Assembly (NCBI RefSeq): GCF_015704865.1
Contig: NZ_JADQTO010000003.1
Span: 310,001 to 374,000, forward strand
Reading direction: 5' to 3'
Origin: Actinoplanes aureus
GTDB lineage: Bacteria > Actinomycetota > Actinomycetes > Mycobacteriales > Micromonosporaceae
Length of the DNA: 64,000 nt
Shown: one piece after another, positions 53,086 to 64,000 of the stretch
Numbering within the stretch: the first letter of the stretch is position 1
How the letters are laid out: each line of letters begins with the position of its first letter
Made by a program: the position numbers and the translations under genes
Notes under the pieces: model-generated
Told to the model about the DNA's origin: nothing
Seen by the model: the letters and a program-made list of their open reading frames with translations, nothing else
The model's database searches: none

Positions 53086-54151
53086 TGGTGAAGTCGTTCG
53101 TCCAGGTGGTGCCGTCGCCGACCCGGGTCGGGGTGTTCCGGGTGGTCGTGGTGCCGTCGCCGAGTTGCGCTGCCATGTTGTTGCCCCAGCACCACAGGCT
53201 CCCGTCGGTACGGGCCGCGCATGCCGAGATGTCGCCGGCCGTGACGTTGGACCACGTGGTGGCGGCGCCGACCCGGACCGGTGACGTCTGGTAGGGGCCG
53301 CTCATACCCAGCTGCCCGTACCCGTTGTCGCCCCAGCACCACAGCGTCCCGTCGGTGCGGACCGCGCAGGTGAAGAGATAACCGGCCGTCGCGTCGGCCC
53401 ACGTGGTCTCGGTGCCGACCTGGGCCGGCGTCGTCCGGTAGCTCAGGATGCCGAGGCCGAGCTGCCCGGTCCGGCTGTCGCCCCAGCACCACAGGGTGCC
53501 GTCGGTACGCGTCGCGCACGTGTGCGCGAATCCGGTCGTGACACTGGCCCAGTTGGTCGCCGTGCCGACCTGCACCGGGGTGGTCTTGTAGTAGGCGGCG
53601 GGCTCGGTGCCCAGCTGCCCGAACCGGTTGAAGCCCCAGCACCACAGGGTTCCGTCGGTGCGTACGGCGCACGTGTGACTGTCGCCGGCGCTGACGGTGG
53701 CCCAGGTGGTGGCGTCGCCGACCCGTACCGGGGTGGTGCGGGTCGTGGTGGTGCCGTCACCGAGCTGGCCGTTGTGGTTGCTGCCCCAGCACCACAGGGT
53801 TCCGTCGGTCCGTACCGCGCAGTTGTACAGGGTGCCGGCGTCGAGGCTCGCCCAGGTGGTGGCGTCGCCGATGCGTACCGGTGCGGTGCGGTTGGTGGTG
53901 GTGCCGTCGCCCAGTGCGCCGCTGAAGTTGCCGCCCCAGCACCACAGTGTCCCGTCGCCCTGGATCGCGCAGCTGTGTTCGTATCCCGCGGTGACTCTGG
54001 CGCCCGCCGGCGCGGCCGAAGCGCTCGGCTCGGCCGCGGCTGGGCCCGCCGCTGCGCCGAGGGCGAGTGCCACCACTCCGGCGACCGTTGCCACCTTGAC
54101 GGCGGCGGTCCGCCAGCGGGCCCGCAGCCATCCATTCCGACGTTCACCCAT
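52958..54151 (-). CDS. Secreted RCC1-repeat beta-propeller protein
   Basis: 397 residues from ATG 54151. The signal peptide covers about 1-42 (ALGAAAGPAAAEPS). Seven RCC1 repeats follow, each centred on CAVRTDGTLWCWG...GQLGDGTTTTRTTPVRVG, with a paired cysteine in every blade that could form a disulfide. It makes a complete seven-bladed propeller. No enzyme site is seen. A perfect CebR-like operator lies 30 bases before the start, tying it to the cellulose/xylan response. The 3' end overlaps the MFS gene on the other strand by 128 bases. Confidence 0.9.
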   Translation of the reverse strand: MGERRNGWLRARWRTAAVKVATVAGVVALALGAAAGPAAAEPSASAAPAGARVTAGYEHSCAIQGDGTLWCWGGNFSGALGDGTTTNRTAPVRIGDATTWASLDAGTLYNCAVRTDGTLWCWGSNHNGQLGDGTTTTRTTPVRVGDATTWATVSAGDSHTCAVRTDGTLWCWGFNRFGQLGTEPAAYYKTTPVQVGTATNWASVTTGFAHTCATRTDGTLWCWGDSRTGQLGLGILSYRTTPAQVGTETTWADATAGYLFTCAVRTDGTLWCWGDNGYGQLGMSGPYQTSPVRVGAATTWSNVTAGDISACAARTDGSLWCWGNNMAAQLGDGTTTTRNTPTRVGDGTTWTNDFTISYHSCALRTDDSLWCWGNNASGQLGDGTTVQRPAPVRVTIA

Positions 54152-54180
54152 GTGCTTTCTCTCCCAACGAAGTCCACGGT

Positions 54181-54198
54181 TGTGGGAGCGCTCCCACA
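54181..54198. promoter_or_regulatory. CebR-like operator before the RCC1 gene
   Basis: TGTGGGAGCGCTCCCACA is a perfect 18-base palindrome containing TGGGAGCGCTCCCA, the known binding site of the streptomycete cellobiose-responsive repressor CebR. It ends 29 bases upstream of the ATG. A degenerate version lies at the same distance from the GH43 gene. Confidence 0.8.
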
Positions 54199-54278
54199 GT
54201 GTTGGAGAGAGTTCTAACATCCGTCCGTAGAATTGACCAGAACCAATGTGCAGAAATGGCGCCCGTTCACAATCGGCG

Positions 54279-54391
54279 TGCGCTTTCCCGGCGGTCGCGT
54301 TGCGGGAGTGCGCCGCGCGGTGGCCGCGCTGGGACAGCGGGGACGGGACCGATTCGGCGGGACGGCCGGTCACGCGTACCAGAAAGGGCGA
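54279..54391 (-). repeat. Dispersed repeat R4 (diverged)
   Basis: Read on the minus strand it shows TGGTACGCGTGACCGGCCGT, CCCGCCGAATCGG and GACCGCCGGGAAAGCGCAC in the same order as R1-R3, with more substitutions. It directly abuts the GGDEF remnant. Confidence 0.65.
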
Positions 54392-54615
54392 TCTCGGATT
54401 TCGCGGCGCAGCGGCGACGAGTTCGCTACGCCGCCGGCGACGCCCTGCTGGCGCAGATCGACGACGTCGAGCTGATCCGCCGCGCCGACCTCGCCATGTA
54501 CGAGGCGAAGCGCGCCGGGCGCGGCCGGCTGACGGTGTTCGAACCCGGGCTGGACTCGAGTTCGCTCTGCCTCGACGGGCCGGCCGGCGTGTTGCGCCAG
54601 CTCGTCGACCCGTGA
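54390..54615 (+). pseudogene. GGDEF-domain (diguanylate cyclase) remnant
   Basis: The fragment SRISRRSGDEFA in one frame corresponds to the GG[D/E]EF catalytic loop with its first glycine changed. After a frame change, VELIRRADLAMYEAKRAGRG and LTVFEPGL match the C-terminal end of GGDEF domains (RRADxAMYxAK). The N-terminal half is missing, replaced by repeat R4. About 20 central codons are also absent. No functional cyclase can be made. Confidence 0.78.
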
Positions 54616-54618
54616 ACC

Positions 54619-54652
54619 CCGGGTGGGCCCGGCTTGCGCCGAGCCCACCCGG
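54619..54652. terminator. Terminator of the arabinoxylan operon
   Basis: CCGGGTGGGC pairs with GCCCACCCGG, and an inner GGC/GCC pair extends it around TTGC. It lies 8 bases downstream of the GH62 stop on the minus strand and can also stop transcription from the plus side. Confidence 0.82.
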
Positions 54653-54659
54653 AACCCCG

Positions 54660-56141
54660 TCAGCGTTGCCGTGTCAACAGACCCGGACGGTAGGGCAGCA
54701 GGCCGTAGTCGCCGCCGGAGTTCGGCGAACGGCCCTGGTAGAGCAGTTGCAGGTTGCACGGATCGATCGTCATGGTCTGATCGGCGCTGGTGCGGATCAG
54801 TTCGCCGTGGCTGATGTCGTTGGTCCAGGTGGCGCCGCTGTTGGCCTTACCGGCGAACGGGTTGCTCTCGGTCGCGGCCTGCGGTGTCCACGAACCGCCC
54901 AGGCTGCTGGCGGTGAACGAGCGGAAGTAGCGCCCGTTCGCGCCGATCGCCTCGACGATCATGAGGTACTGGTTCTGGCCCTGGACCTTGTACACCTGAG
55001 GCGCCTCGAACAGGTTGTTCGTCGTGTCGCTCATGATGGTGGTGTAGCTGGAGCCGAAGCTGCCGGGGAAGTTGCCGATCGGCATGCTGGCCCGGTAGAT
55101 CTTGCCGTTGTCCCCGGCGAAGAACAGGTACATGTTCGTGCCGTCACCGATCAGCGTCTGGTCGATGGGGCCCGTCCCGGAGCCGGTGATGCTTCCGGAG
55201 AAGAGCGTCTGCGGCGCCGACCATCCGTTCGGGTTGGTCGGGTCGCTGGAGGTCCGGTAGGAGAAGGCCGGCCCACCCCACTGGTAGGCGAGCACCCAGA
55301 TGTTCTTCGGCGCGAAGTAGAACAGCGACGGCGCCACGGTGGCCGACGACATCGCGTTCTGGCTGGCCGAGGCCAGGTCGGACCAGTTCGTGATGAGGCT
55401 GAAGTTCATCGAGCCCCAGGTCGTTCCGGTGTCGTGCGTGGTGGCGTAGACGAGGTGCCGGCCGTTGTAGGGCGCGGTGGTGAAGTCCTTCAGCGAGACC
55501 CACCCCGACCTCGGGTTCGCCAGCGACCCGGTCGAGGACCAGCGGTACGTCGACGGGAGAGAGCACGTTCCACCGGTCGGTGACGACGAGGGTGTGCCAC
55601 CGCCGACCCGGACGAGCTGCCACTGCTGGTTGGCGCCGTTCCAGTCGGTGTACTGCACGATGTTGGCGCCGTCCGCGGTGGAGGCGCCCTGGACTTCCAG
55701 GGCCTTGCCGCTGTTACGGTTGATCAGCTGGATGTAGCCGTCGATGTCCTGCACGCTGAACTGCTGGTTCGCCGCGTTGTTGTCGGTCCACTGCACGATG
55801 GCGCCGCCGTTGGACTTGAGCCGGTAGTAGCCGCCGCCGGAGTCGACGAACTGCCACTGCTGCTGGGCGCCGTCGTTGCGGGACCACTGGGTGATCCGGG
55901 CGCCGTCGCTGGTGGCCAGGTTGTAGACGTCGAGGGCCTTGCCACTGTTGCGGTTCACCAGCACATAGGAGGCGCTGGTGTCGATCGTCGCCGCGGACGC
56001 GGCCGAGGCGGTCACCGCGACCACTCCGGCGCCGGCGAGCAGGATCACCGCGGCCAGAGCGCCGCGCCACCGCCTGCGGCGCGTCGCCCTGGGTGCCACT
56101 TCAGCTGCTTCTGGGGGTACGGGGGAACGGTCCATTGTCAT
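54660..56141 (-). CDS. GH62 alpha-L-arabinofuranosidase with N-terminal ricin-type lectin
   Basis: 493 residues from ATG 56141 (GAGGAG 6 bases upstream). A charged N-terminus leads into a signal sequence (about 30-52). A ricin B-type lectin follows (about 55-170; motifs [24 protein letters not shown]), then a short Ser/Thr/Pro linker and the GH62 domain (about 185-493; [39 protein letters not shown]). GH62 removes arabinosyl side chains from arabinoxylan outside the cell. Its lectin lacks 15 residues present in the sister cassettes. Last gene of GH43-GH10-GH62; 35 bases follow the GH10 stop. Confidence 0.92.
   Translation of the reverse strand: MTMDRSPVPPEAAEVAPRATRRRRWRGALAAVILLAGAGVVAVTASAASAATIDTSASYVLVNRNSGKALDVYNLATSDGARITQWSRNDGAQQQWQFVDSGGGYYRLKSNGGAIVQWTDNNAANQQFSVQDIDGYIQLINRNSGKALEVQGASTADGANIVQYTDWNGANQQWQLVRVGGGTPSSSPTGGTCSLPSTYRWSSTGSLANPRSGWVSLKDFTTAPYNGRHLVYATTHDTGTTWGSMNFSLITNWSDLASASQNAMSSATVAPSLFYFAPKNIWVLAYQWGGPAFSYRTSSDPTNPNGWSAPQTLFSGSITGSGTGPIDQTLIGDGTNMYLFFAGDNGKIYRASMPIGNFPGSFGSSYTTIMSDTTNNLFEAPQVYKVQGQNQYLMIVEAIGANGRYFRSFTASSLGGSWTPQAATESNPFAGKANSGATWTNDISHGELIRTSADQTMTIDPCNLQLLYQGRSPNSGGDYGLLPYRPGLLTRQR
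55600..55985 (-). repeat. Ricin-lectin DNA cassette in GH62 (with 45-base deletion)
   Basis: Nearly identical to 59175-59600 in GH43 over most of its length, but 45 bases (15 codons: the [19 protein letters not shown] region) are missing after the RLKS codons at about 55815. The reading frame is kept. Confidence 0.85.
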
Positions 56142-56176
56142 TCCGGTCTCCTCTGGGGACATGGGGATGGGCGGGT

Positions 56177-59693
<3,517 letters not shown>

Positions 59694-59720
59694 TGTCAAC
59701 TCCTCGAATGGCACGCAGTT

Positions 59721-59734
59721 TGGGAACGCTCACA
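59721..59734. promoter_or_regulatory. Degenerate CebR-like box before GH43
   Basis: TGGGAACGCTCACA matches the 14-base CebR site TGGGAGCGCTCCCA at 12 of 14 positions. It lies 28 bases before the GH43 start, the same place as the perfect box before the RCC1 gene. The rest of the 270-base spacer is AT-rich (TTTTATTGG, GCATATAACGG) and presumably holds the promoter, but I cannot name a sigma site with confidence. Confidence 0.6.
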
Positions 59735-59962
59735 TTCGTGCTGCGATATTGCCAGACGTTTACGGCCGTTACAAGACGTCAATGTGAATGAGGGTCGGGA
59801 AGGGCAATAAGAGCAGTTCAAGACGCGTCTGCCGGGCAAGTTTTATTGGCACGACTCACGTGGGACAGCGCATATAACGGTTTTTGCGGAACCAAATTGA
59901 AATGAACGCGAACACCGGTGCGCGACGGTTACTGTTATATGTGTGCGGGCTCGCGGGTCGGG

Positions 59963-61480
59963 TCAGTCGCCGAGTGGCGGGCGCACCAGGAAGGAACCGT
60001 CGGCGCGGAAATCCTCGGTGTTGTCGGACTGGTCGACCCACAGTTCGTCGCCGCGGTGCCGGAGGAACCATCCGGGATAGTTGGATGCTTCCAGCGTCAC
60101 CGAACCCGCCGTCTGCCCGGGCCGGGGACAGAACGTGGCGTCCCCGCGGAACAACGCCGTGCCGTCGTTGCGGTCCAGCCGCACCCGCCACGACGAGTGC
60201 CGCAGATAGCGGCCGTCCGAGACCCGGAACGAGAAGCACTCCGCGTCAGCCAGCCCCTCGGCCACCCGGAACGTGGCCTGCCGCCGGGCCGTGACCGTGT
60301 TGCCGGGACCGACCTCGGTGAGCCCGCCCAGGTCACCGGTCGCCGTGACGAACCGCCCGGCGGCGTTCGCCGACTCCAGCGACGCGGGTCCGGTCCGCAG
60401 GATCCGGTTCCCCGTGCCGGCGCTCGACGGGCTGGCCGGAACGGCGGTTCGCGGAGCCGCCGTCGGGGCCCCGATCGTCGCCGGCCGCGAGGTCTCCGGG
60501 CTGGACAACTGCACCGCGCCGACGGTGGCGCCGGCGGCAAGCGTTCCCGCGGCCACGGTCGCCACCACCGGATGTGCCGCGGCCAGGGGCACCAGTTGAC
60601 CGAGCACCCCGGCCTTCCCGGCGGCGGCGGAAGCGCCGGAGAGCGCCATGCCGGCACCGCCGGCCGCAGCGCCCTCGCCCGCGCTCTTGGCGAGAACCAC
60701 CGCGGTCAGCGTCGCCGGCACCGGGAACAGCGCGAGACCGGGCAGCAACCGATCGGTCGTCACCAGATCGCCGGCCGCACGTGTGCAGACCGGGCACGCG
60801 CGGACGTGCCGGGCCAGGCGTTTACGCCACAGCGGGCTCGGGACCCCGTCCCAACCCGAGAGCTCGTCGTCCAGCCGGGGGCACCGGGGGTGGGCGTCCA
60901 GGGCCGCCACGACCGCACGGCTCAGGTCGAGCTGAGCGCGCATCCGCTGGACCCGTACGCCCGCGTGGATCACCGTGACCCCGAGCGCGTGCGCCAGCTC
61001 CGAGCGGGACAGCTGCCCCGCCACCTCGAGCCACCACAGCGACAACAACGTGCGGTCGTCCGAGTCCAGCCATCGGCCGGCCCGCTGCACCTGGCGGCGC
61101 TGCGCGGACAACTCCACGCGCAGGTGAGTGACGCCCTCGAAACGCGCGTCGGCGTCCGGCAGCTCCGCGGCGTCCTCGAGCGGTGCGGTGTGTGCCGCGG
61201 CGCGGTTCGCCCGCTGCTGGTAGGTGCCGACCTGGCGCAGCGCGATGGCCGCCAGCCACGGCCGGAAGCTCTCCGGTGAACGCAGCTTCCGCAGTTGCCG
61301 CAGTGCGCGCAGCATGATGTCCTGCGCGACGTCATCGACGTCCGGATGCCCGTCGAGCGCTTGCCGGACGATCGTGTACACCATGGGCAGATGCGCCGCG
61401 ACGAGTTCGTCCAGCGCGGCACGGTCGCCGGCCTGAGCCGCCCGCACCAATTCGGCGCCGTCCGTTCGGGTAGCTCGCAC
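59963..61480 (-). CDS. ECF sigma factor fused to zinc anti-sigma motif, membrane segment and AbfB (CBM42-type) domain
   Basis: 505 residues. Sigma region 2 lies at about 10-85 (HPDVDDVAQDIMLRALRQLR, SFRPWLAAIALRQ) and region 4 at about 130-190 (LSRSELAHALGVTVIHAGVR). An anti-sigma zinc motif HxxxCxxC follows (H225, C229, C232 in RHVRACPVC). Hydrophobic segments lie at about 246-265 and 297-322, then a Pro/Ser/Thr linker. An AbfB arabinose-binding domain ends the protein (about 365-502: SFRVSDGRYLRHSSWRV, FCPRPG, SNYPGWFLRHRGDELWVD). The sigma part must be inside and AbfB outside the cell. Upstream of, and codirectional with, the arabinoxylanase operon. Confidence 0.9.
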   Translation of the reverse strand: MRATRTDGAELVRAAQAGDRAALDELVAAHLPMVYTIVRQALDGHPDVDDVAQDIMLRALRQLRKLRSPESFRPWLAAIALRQVGTYQQRANRAAAHTAPLEDAAELPDADARFEGVTHLRVELSAQRRQVQRAGRWLDSDDRTLLSLWWLEVAGQLSRSELAHALGVTVIHAGVRVQRMRAQLDLSRAVVAALDAHPRCPRLDDELSGWDGVPSPLWRKRLARHVRACPVCTRAAGDLVTTDRLLPGLALFPVPATLTAVVLAKSAGEGAAAGGAGMALSGASAAAGKAGVLGQLVPLAAAHPVVATVAAGTLAAGATVGAVQLSSPETSRPATIGAPTAAPRTAVPASPSSAGTGNRILRTGPASLESANAAGRFVTATGDLGGLTEVGPGNTVTARRQATFRVAEGLADAECFSFRVSDGRYLRHSSWRVRLDRNDGTALFRGDATFCPRPGQTAGSVTLEASNYPGWFLRHRGDELWVDQSDNTEDFRADGSFLVRPPLGD

Positions 61481-61534
61481 GTTTCCTCGTCACCGCCGCA
61501 ACACCCAGATGCCTGCCCTGGGTGAACCCTAGAG

Positions 61535-61625
61535 TGCTCCGGTTCGAGAAAACCGGCGGCTCGCCGAAACTTCCGATACCCGCCTTCGTCAGAATGGCGC
61601 GATTCCCCTCACCGGGAAACCTGTT
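61535..61625. repeat. Possible fifth, degraded copy of the dispersed repeat
   Basis: GAAAACCGGCGGCTCGCCGA and CCTCACCGGGAAACCTG recall the GAGACCGGCGTCTCACCGA and GACCGCCGGGAAACACC blocks of R1 at a similar separation. The middle is not alignable by eye. It lies in the 175-base gap between the hybrid kinase and the sigma-sensor genes. Confidence 0.3.
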
Positions 61626-61655
61626 ATGCCGGCACTGCGAGGAAGGTCGTGCCGC

Positions 61656-63518
<1,863 letters not shown>

Positions 63519-63574
63519 TTAAGGCGCGACCCTTCCGGGAAGCTGTCGGTTGGCCCTGGCCGGATACCGGTATA

Positions 63575-64000
63575 TTAATCCGGTTTGGCAGGCTGGTCCG
63601 GCCGATTCGTCTCGGTATCGGGGTGGCGGTGGACAAACCCGCGGACCGGAGGCCGGTGCTCAGGCTCATCGGTCGGCATACCGTCGCCGATGGCCGCCGC
63701 GTACCGATCCGCGAGCGGCCGCGCGCTCAGGCCGTGCGCGAACACGCTGAGCAGCACAGTCACCCCGATGACGGCGACGGCGAGGTCCGCCCGCTCGTGC
63801 AGTTCCTCGAGGGCGATCAGCGCGAAGATGACCGAGGCCAGACCGCGCGGACCGAACCATCCGAGGAAGGCCACGGTCCGCGGTGACAGCCGGCTACCGA
63901 TCAGGGCCAGCGCGACCGGAAGCATCCGGACCGCGGTAAGGCTCAGCACGGCGTAGACGATCACCCGCCAGTCGACCCGGTCGACGACGACCGGAACAGC
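63575..64000 (-). CDS. Cation/proton antiporter (CPA type), 5' end outside window
   Basis: The visible C-terminal 141 codons are open to the right edge. Three hydrophobic helices and the segment FLGWFGPRGLASVIFALIAL match the conserved GWFGPRG motif of the NhaP/KefB-like sodium or potassium proton antiporters (with the GLAS continuation). A hydrophilic tail ends HRHPDTETNRPDQPAKPD. Length and start cannot be judged. It lies 57 bases after the start of the hybrid kinase, in the same direction, so the two may be cotranscribed. Confidence 0.88.
   Translation of the reverse strand, partial: AVPVVVDRVDWRVIVYAVLSLTAVRMLPVALALIGSRLSPRTVAFLGWFGPRGLASVIFALIALEELHERADLAVAVIGVTVLLSVFAHGLSARPLADRYAAAIGDGMPTDEPEHRPPVRGFVHRHPDTETNRPDQPAKPD

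Overview
The window is very GC-rich, gene-dense DNA. It has frequent GTG starts, 4-base stop/start overlaps and strong GC at third codon positions, all typical of a filamentous actinomycete. The mix of secreted ricin-lectin glycosidases, mycothiol-type DinB proteins, a fused CydDC and many two-component systems suggests the Micromonosporaceae, perhaps Actinoplanes or a relative. That placement is inference, because no rRNA or tRNA is visible in the window.

Layout. 1-8.7 kb: a cytochrome bd operon (cydA-cydB-cydDC, minus strand; cydDC runs off the left edge) faces a BlaI/M56 peptidase pair across a shared operator region. A c-di-AMP (ydaO-type) riboswitch and an NlpC/P60 hydrolase follow. 8.7-14.2 kb: a MarR/epoxide hydrolase pair, an AAA+ ATPase coupled to a TPR membrane protein, and a PAP2 enzyme with a tyrosine phosphatase. 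14.2-20.7 kb: an LolA-fold protein, a decayed intradiol dioxygenase, an OmpR-type two-component pair, a peroxiredoxin, a GNAT enzyme and an L,D-transpeptidase. 20.8-24.3 kb: two overlapping paralogous histidine kinases, each lacking what the other keeps, followed by a NarL regulator. 24.4-32.4 kb: an FG-GAP protein, an XRE regulator, an RsbW-like protein, then two translationally coupled secreted lectin-tailed enzymes (a sugar dehydrogenase and a ThuA/DUF1080 protein).

32.4-36.1 kb is a decay- and repeat-rich zone. It holds a MerR remnant, YnfA, LysE, a membrane protein, and a 1.1-kb gene-free island with inverted copies of a dispersed repeat, tandem repeats and a 128-bp palindromic element. 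A second copy of that palindromic element lies in frame inside cydDC. 36.1-54.2 kb is ordinary accessory chromosome: small enzymes with their regulators, a NarL-type two-component system, an MDR dehydrogenase operon, a chemoreceptor, a solute-binding protein, an MFS transporter and an RCC1-repeat secreted protein. One alpha/beta hydrolase here carries an in-frame stop.

54.2-61.5 kb is an arabinoxylan-degradation locus: GH43-GH10-GH62, all with nearly identical lectin cassettes. It lies downstream of a single polypeptide that joins an ECF sigma factor, a zinc anti-sigma motif, a membrane segment and an extracellular AbfB (CBM42-type) domain. The likely logic is that arabinosyl side chains bound outside control a sigma factor that transcribes the adjacent hydrolases. 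CebR-like boxes before GH43 and the RCC1 gene suggest a second layer of control. The window ends with a hybrid histidine kinase and a partial cation/proton antiporter.
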